A DNA stretch of 64,000 bases from Engraulis encrasicolus. Taxonomy: Eukaryota > Chordata > Actinopteri > Clupeiformes > Engraulidae. The first letter of the stretch is position 1; every line of letters begins with the position of its first letter. Positions 50,571-63,329 of this stretch are shown here, piece by piece. The stretch covers positions 42,095,128 to 42,159,127 of the forward strand of contig NC_085865.1 in NCBI RefSeq assembly GCF_034702125.1, written 5' to 3'. Under the pieces are notes generated by a model, which did not search any database, was not told the origin of the DNA, and saw only the letters and a list, made by a program, of their open reading frames with translations. The position numbers and the translations under genes are program-made.

Positions 50571-52450
50571 ATATTAACGTAGTAGCACTTGCCTGTAACT
50601 GTTTGCACACATTTAACATTGTGGTTCAACAGCTTGTCTGAACTGACGGTTGGCCACTTCGCCTGCCTTTGGGTAACTGTGGCTAAGGGTAGTATAAGGG
50701 AGAGCCTTTCACACTAACAGTTTTTGTGACCACATACTTCATGCTTTTCAAGGCCAGGCAAGACCATTTTATTTGTATAGCACAAGATGTAGTTCAATGT
50801 ATTTTACAATAAACTAAAAATCAAATAAACGAAAGCTTCAGAACATGGCAAATGATATTACGACATAAGGCATACAATTAAAAAAAGGGGGAGGGGGCAA
50901 GAGATAAAGAGGACATGATTAAATAAGTAGATATGTGAAATCATAATTTCACATGAACTCGGACTCAGTCAGAGTAAGAGGCTAACTCATGAGGTGAAAT
51001 CAGAGGGGGGCGATTAAACACTTTCTTAATAGTACATACATCAAGTCATGATTATATGATATATCAGGATTCTGGATTGGTTGAGGTCTTGGGCCTATGT
51101 CCCAGATAGTCTTCATTTTATTTGCCTTTCTCCTCTCCTCTCCTCTCCTCTCCACTCATGTGACTTCACCTCAGGCAGCCTCGGGGTTCTAACTTCTAAC
51201 TAATTGGGGTTCTAAGTGTCCACCTTGATCAGTCCCAACCTCTCCACCCAACATGTTGTACATTGGCTGAATGAAGAACTGCTCTGCCCTCTGCTTATCA
51301 AGCTTATAATAAGGCATTGTGTTAATGGCAGTTAACAGACTGAGACAGACAAGTGAGGTCCTTTAAGAATTTATAGTTCAACTGGCAAGGCCCTAAAAAA
51401 AAATCTAAAATAATTATCAACTTTGACCTTAAATTACAACTACGACTTGGTCAGCCACTGGAGTCTGGAACTTCAGACCCTACTGATGACTTCTAGCATA
51501 GCTTCCAACTTGAAAAAGTAAATAGAAGTAATAGTTTTAAAAATATATATTTGAAGGCTTTTGCTTTTATTAGAGAGAGTGAGTGGGACAGGAAACAAGT
51601 GAGAGAGAGAGAGAGCGATGGAGAAGTGTTGGTAAGGTTGGGACTTGAACCCACGTCCCCATGGGAATTGCAACTGCATATGTGGTCCAGGTGTGCTAGC
51701 ACAGTGCAGCACAGCACCACATTGTTGGACAAAACCTTTGGCAAATCTCTAACATTGAGGAGTATCTCATTCATCTGTAGTTAACTTAGAATGGATGAAA
51801 TAATTTTAAAAAAAAACTTTTGTTTGATATACATGACAAGTTCAAGTTCATCTCTTAATATGCTGAATAGTACAGAAAATATTAACTTGACCTCAGAGGG
51901 AAGATATGCACTATTTCTCAGTTAAAGACATCTTCCCCTTTTATGACAGTCACGGTCACATTGTGAATAAAAAAATTACACTTGTACATCTGGGAAAAAT
52001 AACAAGTGCACATCTCAATTTCCCCTTCTGAAAGCCGCTAACAGAATTTAACACAGAATTATACTGTCTACATCCTCTAAATTATGGCCCACAATTTTAA
52101 AGCTAATATAAAAAGGAAGACGGTGCTGTCAATCGTAGAATCTCTTTGGGCACAGTGCTAAAAATGAATCAATGTTGTTTATGTCCGAAGGAGCTTTCGA
52201 AGCCCTTATAGTAAAGTAGTCAAATATAACCTAGTAAACTAATCACATAGTGTATACATATCAATAAATAGGTGACAAAAATGTTACCAATTCACACATT
52301 TATTATGCTGATCAGGATGTAAAATATTCATAATAATTCAATAATACATTTTTTCTATTAAAATGCACAAGGATTAGTAAACATTATAAAGACCATCATA
52401 GCGGCATACACATACATTATTCCTGGCCTGGCTCAGGTCAATATTCATTA
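50571..52450 (-). repeat. Gene C intron 1, paralogous to 10490-12470 reversed
   Basis: It contains the reversed SINE at 51545-51720 (box B seen as GGACTTGAACCC), a GAGAG/CTCTC block and the GAATATTGACCTGAGCC block, as listed for copy A. Confidence 0.75.
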
Positions 52451-52952
52451 TAGGTTCAATAATTGTTGCCTCTCACTACCAGCAACTCCATTTAAATCTA
52501 TGAAAAACTGTTTAATTTGCATCTTCATGGGTCTTGAGGAAAAGAGTTTTATAATACCGCACACCAAAGAGATGGAATGTAGTTTGTGCAGTTTTTGTTT
52601 CATTGTCCGAGCCTATTTGTACTATCTATCTTGTGTGAATTTGGACATGTGTCTGGCAAATAAACAGAATTATCTTCCACATACCGCACTTTCTCCTTGT
52701 TGGTGTGTCTGAAGTAATCACACATCTAGGGAATAGATCACAATCAATTTCTTATTTTTTATTTTTTTTAAATTAAGGCTCTTGTAGCCAAACTGTCTGA
52801 AATGGCAATGAATGAATAAAAGCACCAAAAAAAGGGAAAAAAAATAAAAACTGAGTGCAATCTATTCCCTACATGTCCAAATAAACAAAATTGAAAATTG
52901 AATTGAAAATACTTTAACACCTTATACTGTAAAATAACAATAAATGTCCTAC

Positions 52953-53240
52953 CTGCTTAATCATCTTCAGTGGTCTTGTGGATCCTTTACCGTGCAGCTT
53001 GAGACAGAAGTCTCTAGAGATGGCGTCAAGTCAAGGCTGCAGTAGCAATGCAAAAGCAATTATTGGGGTCCTGGTTTGCAAGGTTGCAACAGAGTTCAGT
53101 TCTTCTACACTGAGCTGATTTTTGAAACGCAGATGTAAGATAAAAAATTGTGACTATTCACACCCCCTCCCTCCAGTCTCACACACACTTAACGTGTGAT
53201 GAGAAATGAGGCAGCTGAAGACGAGAGGTTATGCTACAGA
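52953..53240 (-). promoter_or_regulatory. Non-coding exon 1 and promoter region of gene C
   Basis: The donor is GCAG|GTAGGACA on the minus strand. The region upstream to 53240 is shared with gene B and with the relic at 22132-22400. The best conserved block is TGATGAGAAATGAGGCA near 53195-53212, next to CCCTCCCT. Confidence 0.55.
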
Positions 53241-53289
53241 CATGAACCCTCACTTCCCTTTTCGTCTTTGAAAACAACCATTCATTACA

Positions 53290-53580
53290 TTATATGGGCA
53301 GTCATGGGTGAGCGGTTAGGGCGTCAGACTTGCATCCCAGAGGTTGCCGGTTCGACTCTCGACCCGCCAGGTTGGTGGGGGGAGTAATCAACCAGTGCTC
53401 TCCCCCATCCTCCTCCATGACTGAGGTACCCTGAGCATGGTACTGTCCCACTGCACTGCTCCCCATGGGGCACCACTGAGGGCTGCCCCCTTGCACAGGT
53501 GAGGCATAAATGCAATTTCGTTGTGTGCAGTGTTCACTTGTGTGCTGTGGAGTGCTGTGTCACAATGGGAGTTGGAGTTT
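53290..53580 (+). repeat. tRNA-derived SINE, well preserved head
   Basis: Box A-like GTGAGCGGTTAGGGCG and box B GGTTCGACTC are correctly spaced, followed by a body with CACTGCACTGCTCCCC and AATTTCGTTGTGTG. This is a pol III-type SINE of teleosts. Confidence 0.8.
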
Positions 53581-53714
53581 CCCAATGGGCTTTCACTTAT
53601 ATGCATTTTTTGTATTTTCCATACTGTCATGTAGGCTGTTGCATTCTGTGAACTTTTTTTTTTAACCAGTAGAAAGATTCCATGTGGCCCCTCTGCACCA
53701 ATTGACACCCACAA

Positions 53715-53990
53715 TATGCGACCTTGCTCCCTTCACTTGTGCTCGTGGCCTCGCCCCGCCTCCTGGCCCCCTCCTCCGTGGAGAAAACGATAAAGTTTCC
53801 CAGCTGTCAGCCTAGCCACAACAGCTTTTGAGGGACTGTTTTTCATTTACCTTCCAAATTGCAAATGAGAAAAGACTTTACAATTGAGCTTTTGCAAGAT
53901 ATTGAAATATAATGCTGTTGTCAGTGATGTCATCATGACATATTACTTCCTGGTACGAGGAAACAAGCACAAGTGGAGGAGGCAAGGTCG
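53715..53990. mobile_element. MITE-like inverted repeat
   Basis: Arms share TATGCGACCTTGC and CACTTGTGCT at the left and AGCACAAGTG and GCAAGGTCGCA at the right. I could not fix the target duplication. Confidence 0.5.
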
Positions 53991-54049
53991 CACATTGTAA
54001 CGCACTCACTATAATATGGAAGACACAATACTACAGGTACCTTTTTTGG

Positions 54050-54245
54050 TGTGTGTGTGTGTGAGAGAGAGAGATGTCTTGGCAATAAGTATGCAACAGT
54101 GAGCAATATATGATTATTTTTATGTGTAAATATGTGTGTTATGTCTTGTGGACAATGTCTTTATGTCTTTATTTATGTGTGTATGCTACTTGACACCTTA
54201 ATTTCCCCCTGGGATCAATAAACGATACTCTACTCTACTCTCTAC
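54050..54245 (+). repeat. LINE/SINE 3' end with TCTAC tail
   Basis: CACCTTAATTTCCCCCTGGG then ATCAATAAA and a CTCTA repeat is a typical teleost non-LTR 3' end. Confidence 0.5.
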
Positions 54246-55150
54246 CTCGCTGGTGCTGTGGAGCACTGCCATATGCATGGGGACAGGGACCCAGGTTCAA
54301 ATCCAACCTTGTAATATACCATGCATGGGGAGCCAGGTTTATATCCAACCTGGTAATTATAGGCCTACCATATCGGCCCTGCAAAGACAAAGTGCAGTAT
54401 AACTACATACTATGTCAACATTGAGTTTAGACATCTTCATAACACCTCCATTATCTTGTGACAAAGCCTTATGGTCCAAATGAGTCCCGTTTTAGATATA
54501 TTGCTATGTCAAATTTGCTGTAACAAATATCCAACCCAATACCAATACTTTGAAGGCCTTTTTCTCAGTTTCAATGTTGGCGTAGTTGCTGCCCTTTGCC
54601 TTTGTAGGGCAGGAGGTAGTATAAGAACTGGAGTGAATAAGTCCCGCCTCCAGTTATTTCAATGGGAAATGCTAGGCTAGTGAATTCAGCCAAAATTGAA
54701 CACATTTTTCAGCTTCAAAGATGGAGTCGTTTCCACCACCAGTTTACTCAGCCAATTACGTGCCACGTTAATGACTGACGTTAATGACTGACTGACGATT
54801 GACCAGAAAGATATATGGAAGACGGGCATTGGATGCATGGAGGTGCCCAACCACACACCTGTATAGGTAGCCTATGTGTGCCCAACACTAAACTCGCGCA
54901 CCCACCAATCGCGTCCACCCTCTTTGAGCGAAGTGGTGGTGGAATTGCGACGAGGAAGTGCCTTACTAATCGGCGAAGCTAATCAGCCAAATCCTGACCC
55001 CCTGGCCTGGTAACATCCCAATCATATACCGTCTCTCTCACTCTCCACACCCTCTTCTTGTCTCCGTATTCACCAGTCATGTCTCAATAAAGGCAACAAT
55101 ACCCAAAAACTATTTTTTATAAAAAACAATACAAATGCACACTGCAATAC
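54246..55150. other. Intergenic DNA between gene C promoter and fen1
   Basis: No gene is seen. A SINE-tail remnant (CTCTCTCACTCTCC ... CAATAAAGGCAAC) lies at 55025-55105. Confidence 0.45.
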
Positions 55151-55371
55151 TTTCAGGAAATACACAATCCAACTTTATTTTGGTAAACACAGACAAAAAA
55201 TATTTATTAAAACAGTTATCTACAGCTTCGTTGAGTTCATTAAAATGATTTTGTGAACCAATATTGTCTGGAATCATGGAGAGGAATGGAATAAAGGTGA
55301 ACACCGCTTTCACCACACGTAAACACTTCTGTTCTGGACTCCAAATAGTAGTAATCCCATCTCCTCTTTCT

Positions 55372-58300
55372 TTACCGTCCCTTCTTGAACTTGCCAGGAG
55401 TAGCACCAGTCTTCTGTTTCTTCTTAGCGGAGCCATTCTGCTGTGGCTCCTGGAAACACAGAGATAATGAAAATGTGTCAAACCCAAAGAGACATTTGGA
55501 AATCAAATATGTTAAGAATGTTATACAACCTTTGATCATTTTCACATTTGCCGTCATTATGAATACCAGCTTGCCTAAAATTATTGAATGCTATCCATTC
55601 CAGAATACAAATCCCAAGTTCTGTGGATAAATTACAAGCAGACTACTTCTATATCTTTTTTTTTATATATATACTTTATTCATGAGAGGACAGTGAAGGT
55701 GGTGACAGGAAGCGAGTGGAGAGAGAGAGAGACGGGGAAGGGCCGGCAAAGGACCCAGGTTCGATTTTCGGCCCGGCCGCATGGTAGACAAGTGCCCTAC
55801 CGTTTAGCCACGGCAGGGCCTCTATATCTTCATTTGCTTCTATACAATGCGAGAGTGACCAGCCATGGTGTGACACTCGTGATATAGTGGAAGTGTGTAC
55901 CACTTTGGTGCGGCTCTGACCTTGCGTTTGGAGGAGAGCGATCCGGTGACGGAGAAGAAGGAGTCCAGTCGTCCCTGCGTGCTCCCCTGGCGACTCTTCA
56001 TGATCTTCTTGCAGCCGTTACGCATCCGGTCCTCACTGCACACACAGCAGGATACAAAGCAGCATTGAAGTGAGATTAAATGAAATGAGATGAAATGAGG
56101 TGGTGATGTGAGGGTCTTGGCTGTGCACATGCATTGTCTATGTGTAGGACCTCTAAACACTGGAATATCTGGACTGTGCTTCAAAAGAGGTTCTCTCAAA
56201 TTCATATTGTTTTATTATATAAAAAATATGAATGCGTCATTGAAGATCTTCATTCAGCCAATTCCTTTAAATTAAGAGTTTTGTTGTGGGTGACAAGACT
56301 TGTAATGTTTTTTTATTTTTTTATCCCAGGGCCTTGTACCGTAAAAGCACCATTATACAATAGTTAGATATTTCACAAATTGTGATTGGACAAGAGGCGT
56401 TCTACACGTCACTAGGAGTGAGGGTATCCTCCAACACTCTATGAATGACTCTTCACATCTAATAATCACTCCGCGACCAACGATACAAAGTAACCGTAAC
56501 CAACGTGGTGCGCGTTGCGCAGCAACCAAAGACAATAACTGGAACTATTTTTCCGGAGCAGAGGAACAAGCAAATAAACAATCAAATAAAGTAATTAAAA
56601 TAATTTAACATTTCTTTCAATTAACTAATTGTGTTAGCAAAGGAACTATTGTATAAAAGCAATATAACACTTGTGGTCGTGAGGTTGTTCTGGGACACCC
56701 TCACGGGTGTAATTGCCTGCGGCGAATCACACCCGTGAGGGTGTCCCAGAACAACCTCACTCCCACTCGTGTCATATTGCTTAATTACTAACCACTTAGC
56801 CACTTAGTTGTTTGCCACTGAGAACCTACACTGTAACCAATGAAGTAGCCAACGACGTTGTCCAGAAATGCTCCCCAGGTTAGCGTACCTGAACTGTTTC
56901 TCATCGCACATGAACTTGATGAGTGCCTCCTCATCGGGCTCGTTCCACTTGAGGTCAACAGTTGAACAGTCCACCACGTCTGGTTCCAAAAACAGCCCCC
57001 GGGCCTCCTTATACAGCCAGTCCTCAGGTGGTGGGTATTTCTGCAGAGAATAACAACCACAGAAACACATTTATTACCACAGTTAAGTCAACACCAGAAA
57101 CCATCACTGACATTCTATTCACCTACATGACCACCAGAGGGACCCAGTCACCATCACCAGATTGTGTGAACTGGATTTCCATTCAAATTTAGATTAATGT
57201 GAACAGAAGATCATGTCTTTACATTAAAGTTAATGTAAACAGGAACAAAATAATGTACATTGATATAGATGTGACTTTATAGAATATGGATTAATGTAAA
57301 CTATAGATTAGACCTACATGTAATGTACTGTAATGTAATATCTTTACATTGAGGCAGATGTAAACTGAATACTGTCTTTATATTGAGGTTGATGTTAACA
57401 CTATACACCGTCTTCTTAACATTGCGGTTATAGTGAACTACAGACTACATTTTAACATTGAGGTTATAATATAAACAATATTTACATTGAGGTCGATGTT
57501 TTCCAGGATCTCCTCAATGCTGCCATGCTGCTTGATGAGGTCCACTGCTCTCTTGGGGCCGATCCCCTTGATGGTCCCACAGTAGTCACAGCCCAGCAGG
57601 ATACACAGGTCTATAAACTGGATATGAGGAAAGAGGAGCAGGAGTTAACATAAGATGCAACACAGGTCTATACACTGGACATCAGGAGAGAGGAGAGAGG
57701 GTCAGGAGTTAACATAAGATGCAACACAGGTCTATACACTGGACACCAGGGGAGAGGAGAGAGGGTCAGGAGTTAACATAAGATGCAAAACAGGTGTATA
57801 AACTGGACGAGAGGGGAGAGGAAGAGAGGGGGAGGAGTCAATTTAAGATACAACAGAGCTCTATGAACGGCACACGAGGAGAGAGGAGGTGAGGTAACAT
57901 AACTAGAGGATACACAGGTCTATAAACTGGACATGAGGAGAAGGAGAGAGGGGTAAACGATGATGTGAAAGCGTACATCTACATGACATAACCTAAATGT
58001 ATGAGAGAGAGAGATGTAAGGCCCTTGACAAAACCTGCTAATGTGTTAGCCCCGCCTCCCACAGATTTACATGCTGACGTTGTGTGTGAGAGAGAGTGAG
58101 TGTGTGTGAGAGAGAGTGAGTGAGAGTGTGTGTGTGTGAAAGACTTTACCTGCTCATGTGTTAGCCCCGTCTCCTGAAGAACACGACTGAAATGAAATTC
58201 CTGAATGGGCAGCTTCCTGTTAGAATGAAATAAAGAACCTTTTAATTTAATTTAAATTAAATTTTAATTTAAAGTGTCCCAGTTTATGTCTAGGCTCTGT

Positions 58301-61300
58301 TTCACAATGCCAGCCTCAGAAAACTCCAAGGGCTTGTATCTCAACCATCTGCAGTGGTTTGCGGAGACAATCTAGTGCAGTACAGAGTTTGCTAATGCTA
58401 GTAAGCAGTGAGGGACTATGTAGGGCTGCACAATATTAGAGAGAAAAAAAATACTCGATAACAGCATGCAATATCTCGATAACAATATTTAAATGATATT
58501 TAGAAATATTGCTGAGTGTTTTTCTTGTCACTAATTTGTCGATCTGTGTGGCGGGCGTGGCTTTGGTCATGGCTGGCTTCTTGCGCATTTTTTGATATTC
58601 AGCTAGAGATTGGACTGCAAATAAATGTTTTACTTGTCAGCGATATTCACGTCATTTCCGCGTACGCACATCGCCACTCTTGATCTCGAGATTTCGATAC
58701 ATTTCCCATATATTATGCAGCTCTAGGACTATGCATGATTTGCTTCTATGCTAACATACGTTACATACTTGGCATCTAGCGCAGTGTAGTTTGCTAATCC
58801 AAAGGAGCGTGACGTGAGTGTACTATCGGACCACACATACTTTGATTCCGCGCCATGAGGGCCTAGACCTACTTTGCTTCGCTGGCTGTGAGATGCCTCA
58901 GGAGGACGTTGGTTCCAAACGTCAGCCCGTCCATATCCTCCGTTGCCGTGGCGAACACCTTCCCAGACTTCACCAGGGCGGCACAGGAGGCCTCTGCCTC
59001 GCACGGAGCCTACACAGAGATAACAGTAGTACTTTAGACCCTACACACATGCCCTACACCAGGGGTATTCAATTAAATGTCAACGATGGCCAGTTTTTCA
59101 AATTCCTCCCAGTAAAGGGGCCGAACTTATATACGTGTGTATTATGGTTGCCGACTCAATGAAGAAAATACGGGACACTTCATTGAGGTGGAGGGGTCTG
59201 GGGGTCCTCCCCCACAAAGTTTTGCATTTCTTGAAGGTAATTTCCTGCATTTTAACGTCCTGTGTCCCGTTTCAGCTTGATACGGAACCCATACATTTAT
59301 CTCTAAATTCCGAAACAACGATTCTGTATTTCAAGGGGCTTGTGAGGGGCCAGAACCTTGCTGTCTAAGGGCCACATCTGGCCCCAGGGCCGCCATTTGA
59401 ATAGCCCTGCCCTACACCCTGTCAGCCTTGCACTCTGTCCAGCATGGCTACACAGGGAAGATCAGAGTGAATAATCAGGACACAGGTGGCCTCTGCCTCA
59501 CATGGAGCCTACACGTACACAAATCACACACATTGAAACACACAGGAGAAACGCAGAGGAGATCATAGGATCAATCATCAATAATCAGAAACAGGTGGCT
59601 TCTGCCTCTTCTTCTTCTTCTTCTTCTTTGGTGTTTATTGGCGGTTGGCTACCGACGTGGAGCATTACCGCCACCAACTGGTGCAGTTATGTACAACTCT
59701 TTGCATGGCTTGTTCAGGTCAGAGGTACGGAGCATTGATGGAGTGTGCGCACTAACGGGGGTGCTAGATAACAGAAATAAATAAAACAAAAAGCAAACAA
59801 ATAATAATGAAAGAAAAATACATAAAAGGAAGGGAAGCCATTAGGGAGGGAAAGAGAAAAATAAATGATCACTCAAAAATAAATAACTTAAATCCTGTCA
59901 AATAACTGGGTTGACTTCAAAAATCTCATAAGGGGGGCCCATGCAGATGGCTTCTGCCTCGTACAGAGCCTAAAGCATGGGGGAACACAGACAAGGTCAG
60001 TGAAGTTCTAGTATTGTGAATAGACAGGGGGACACAGAGGAGATTGCAGAGACACAGCACTTTAGATCATACAGTGACCAATACCACGATACAGGCATAC
60101 AAGACATAAATAGAAATGAAAAAGAATCTGGTGCCACACAGATGACTATTTTCTGTAGATTATTTCACCTGTGCAATCAGACTGCGAGATCATACTTATC
60201 AATGGGATACATTTTATTTGGATAAATGTGCTTGCCTAATAACACTTTTCAGACAGAGGCAGTTCCCATGTTTAACTTCTACTGAAATTCATTAGAGCAA
60301 CAATAAGGATAGTTTGATGCACAGATGTCTGCTGTGTCACCCTTTCAGTGTCCCAACTGAGAATCAGTCACCTATGAAGAGGCGAAAAGACAAGTGTATT
60401 TTGTCTTCCAGTTAAAACTCACATCAACGTAAGGCACCCCCATGAGCGTAAGCAGCTTCTTGCACTCCTCGTTATGTTGCTTAGTGACCTTCACAAGGCG
60501 CTTGCTGAACTTGTCAATGTTCTCCTGTTCACCTGAAACACAAAAAAAACATTCACATGGCCATTTATTTACTCATCTGCATAATATCTCAATATCTAAG
60601 ATAGAAACTTTAACATTGCACCCAGTCCACGACAACTGAGCAAATGGCCTACACCACAACTCAATTTGGGCATACAATGCCCTGTCCTTTGATCATATCA
60701 GCAGGATGGTGTGAAAATGTTGATGCAAAAGACAAATACTGAAAACTAAAGAAGAGGGAACGTTCATGGCCGTTTTCGCTTTCTAAACGTACCAGCTTCC
60801 TGGGCCTGGGCAAGCAGTTTTTCAGCCTCTGCTCTCCTCTCCCCTCTCTTCTCCAGCTGTCATCAACAAAACACAAAGTTTAAATTTACATTAATACCAT
60901 GCCATTCAACATTTAAGTTTATAGGGGTTATTTTACCAGTATAGTAACTATAATTATTAACTACATGTTGTGGGATTGGTGAATGCAACACACCTCTCCT
61001 GATTTCAGCTGTGGGGGTTTGCCATCAAACACATAGACGGGCTTGATGCCACTCTCCAGCATGCGGATGGTCCGATAGAACATGCCCATGAGATGGCTGG
61101 GGGTTCAAAGATGTGTAAAAGATTAGGGACAACTGTACCATCAGTCAACAAATACAGTCATTGTAGGTTGTCAACTTGAGGCCAAAATAACACAACAAAC
61201 CCAAAACCAAACAATATGCATAGCCGGGTAACATGCTTATGTAGACAAAGCAGACTTCACACTTTCCATAAAAAATATGAAAAAGCAGTGACCGCCAAGA

Positions 61301-61807
61301 CGGTGTACATTTGGTTAAATATCTGTGGTCTGGTTTTAGAAAACTCATTGTAATTGTATAAGCAGTTGTGTATTACCTTGTGGTCTCCCCATCATCGTTC
61401 TGCAGCACATTGCCATCTTGTCTGACAGCGATCAGAAACTGGTAAATGCACATGGATGCATCAATAGCGATCTTTCGCCCTGGTGGACATGACAACAGGA
61501 GAAGGAAATTACCCTCGCTGTGGGGTGTGGGAATTCATGTTTTGTTGAAATAAACAATGTAGGCCTCACATACGCACAACCAATGTGCTAGGAACAAGTG
61601 CTAACGTGGCTTATATTGTACCACGAATAACACTGACGAATGAAGCGCCATTGTAAAAACTTTGAACAGCTTGCATGCTGACAGGTAGGACTGTCGCAAT
61701 GGGACTTACCAAAGTAGCTCTTTATTTCTTGCTCTTTGATGGCGGTAGGTGCCTGGTCTGCAATCAGTTTGGCAAGCCCGTGTATTCCCATGACGTCTGA
61801 CGATTAA
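55372..61807 (-). CDS. fen1: Flap endonuclease 1 (complete, eleven coding exons)
   Basis: Coding exons: 61791-61710, 61479-61377, 61096-60994, 60856-60793, 60532-60423, 59009-58873, 58216-58150, 57617-57486, 57040-56889, 56035-55921 and 55449-55372. They join in phase to 380 residues, the same length as human FEN1. The metal-binding residues are all present: D34, D86, E158, E160, D179, D181 and D233. The PCNA-binding box QGRLDSFF is at 337-344, followed by a basic nuclear-localisation tail (KKKQK). It cuts 5' flaps of Okazaki fragments and in long-patch base excision repair, in the nucleus. A non-coding exon precedes it, with donor at 62109. AATAAA is at 55178-55173. Two introns hold repeats of the next acceptor site. 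Confidence 0.97.
55650..55830 (-). repeat. tRNA-derived SINE in fen1 intron
   Basis: It is reversed and related to 45235-45390; GGCCCTGCCGTGGCTAAACG starts its head on the minus strand. A GAGA run lies at 55720-55735. Confidence 0.7.
56657..56782. repeat. Long hairpin in fen1 intron
   Basis: Perfect 32-bp arms (56679-56710 and 56729-56760, GTGAGGTTGTTCTGGGACAC...) surround an 18-nt loop. A further 22-bp imperfect arm (AAGCAATATAACAC) extends the stem outward. It may be a MITE. Confidence 0.9.
57600..57960 (-). repeat. Tandem repeat built on the splice acceptor of fen1 exon 8
   Basis: At least five copies of ACAGGTCTATA-ACTGGA with a purine-rich GAGAGGAG spacer (unit about 70 bp) follow the exon edge at 57617. 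The copy at 57903-57935 matches the true boundary almost exactly. Confidence 0.85.
58421..58725. mobile_element. hAT-type MITE, 305 bp
   Basis: Ends TAGGGCTGCACAATATTA and TATTATGCAGCTCTA, with a perfect duplication GGACTATG at 58413-58420 and 58726-58733. It lies in fen1 intron 6. Confidence 0.88.
59060..59409. mobile_element. hAT-type MITE, 350 bp
   Basis: Ends CAGGGGTATTCAATT and ATTTGAATAGCCCTG, with a perfect duplication CCCTACAC at 59052-59059 and 59410-59417. It lies in fen1 intron 5. Confidence 0.9.
59485..59975 (-). repeat. Partial copies of the fen1 exon 6 acceptor and first codons
   Basis: 59487-59511 and 59949-59972 match the 5' edge of exon 6 (58989-59013) including the AG acceptor, and would read APCEAEA and ALYEAEA. 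A shorter piece with a TTC microsatellite is at 59603-59627. GCAGAGGAGAT flanks also recur (59553, 60036). Confidence 0.75.
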
Positions 61808-62109
61808 CTATATTGGGTTAAAAAAAACCTGTAACAACAACTAACTAAATAAAGTATAGGCAGCCACTACCGCAGACGCACACGTTTTTGCAGAATGCTG
61901 CAATTTTATAAACAACAATTAAATGATTCAATGAAAGAGTTCTGCACGCGCTGTGACTGTGTGACAAGACAAAAAGTGTCTGTATGATTACTCCAGTGTT
62001 TACAACGCCTATCCTCTACGAAAAGCAACGCACTGCGCGCTTTAGCAAATATTAATATGAAGAACTGTTGACAAGATAACGGAATACAGATATTTCAAGG
62101 AAAACTTAC

Positions 62110-62640
62110 AGCCGTGCTACAAATCCACTGCAGTCACCACCACTGGCGCGAAGAAAATGCGTGTTGTTTCGCGCGGAATTCTAAAAGTAGGCATTAATGT
62201 ACGATAGCCAAACTTCAGCTATACTCAGTTGTACTCAATCGATTGCTCCACAACGATTGTTTCTGTCGGACCAGGAAAAAATACTGGAACGTCCCTGTTG
62301 GTGAAATACGATTGGTCTGGGCCATGGGGTATCCAGAGGGAAGGACGACAGCTAACAACAAAAGCGATTTCTGTTGGGCCAAAAGGGACCCCCTACTTCA
62401 AATTAAGTACCGGTAGTTTAGTCAGTTGAGCTGTTCCCTGAGTTACATGACGAAGACAGTCGTTGATAATTAAAAAAAATAGAAAGCGCAGGTGGAGGTG
62501 TAAAGCGGTAGTTGCCCCGCCCACTCCGGAAAAGTCGACATTATTTTGATTTTTTAAGGTGACGTGGAGAAGGCAGTTTCACTGGTCTATCCACGGCATC
62601 ATGCCTTTTTAAAACAGTACAATCACTTCAGGGTTGGATG
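62110..62640. promoter_or_regulatory. Intergenic region between fen1 and tm9sf1, likely bidirectional promoter
   Basis: The fen1 non-coding exon (lower edge 62110) and tm9sf1 diverge from here. TTTCGCGC at 62167-62174 and GGCGCGAA at 62145-62152 fit E2F sites, which suit a replication gene. No TATA box is evident. Confidence 0.5.
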
Positions 62641-63329
62641 TAGCCCGTGGATCGCTTATAACTACAGCTGGCTCCAGATAATGTTATGGAATATTTGTAT
62701 TTGATTTGGGCAAGCTCTCAGAAACACGGATAAAACGGACTGTCTTCAGGCCTGGAATCCGAAAAAATCCTGCGAGCAGCATCGACAGGTTTGTTAAACG
62801 TAGCCTACTGGAGGAAGCTGTGGAACAGACAGTGCCAACACGGAAATGATGTTTAAAAACCGGCAGATCTGATATATTACTTTAGTGTCGAAAATATTGG
62901 GATATCTATTGTTTTACCTTTGTGTAAGTATTGTTGCGTCTCCTTTGATGTCAGTTTGAGAATGAGGAGTGTAAATGTGGCATTTGTTTTGACAGCTCAG
63001 CTAGCATACCAGAAGTTGTTTAGCTCGCTAGTTGTCTAAGAAACTCAAGTTAAGTGAATGCATCACAAGTTGAGCCATGTAGATGTACTGTACCCAGTAA
63101 CGCTTTCTTCGAAATACATGGACGTGAAAATATACCAAGTAGGGCTGTCATATCAGTGTACAGCAGCAGGCTGCAAGAAGCTAGCTAGCTAGCGTTGGTT
63201 GGTTGCTATATGTTGTCAGGTAGCATGTGTTATGGTGTTAGATAAACAGTGAACTAACTTAGTTTGAATCTTGAACTTTATATTTCTGTATCGGACTGCG
63301 GGTTCTATACACGTCTTTAACATTGCCAG

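Noticed and set aside
53290..53365. Possible tRNA gene
   Set aside because: Box A and box B are present, but the acceptor stem does not close and the sequence runs on into a SINE body.
53302..53714. Minus-strand frames near 53.3-53.7 kb
   Set aside because: They cover a tRNA-derived SINE and its flank.
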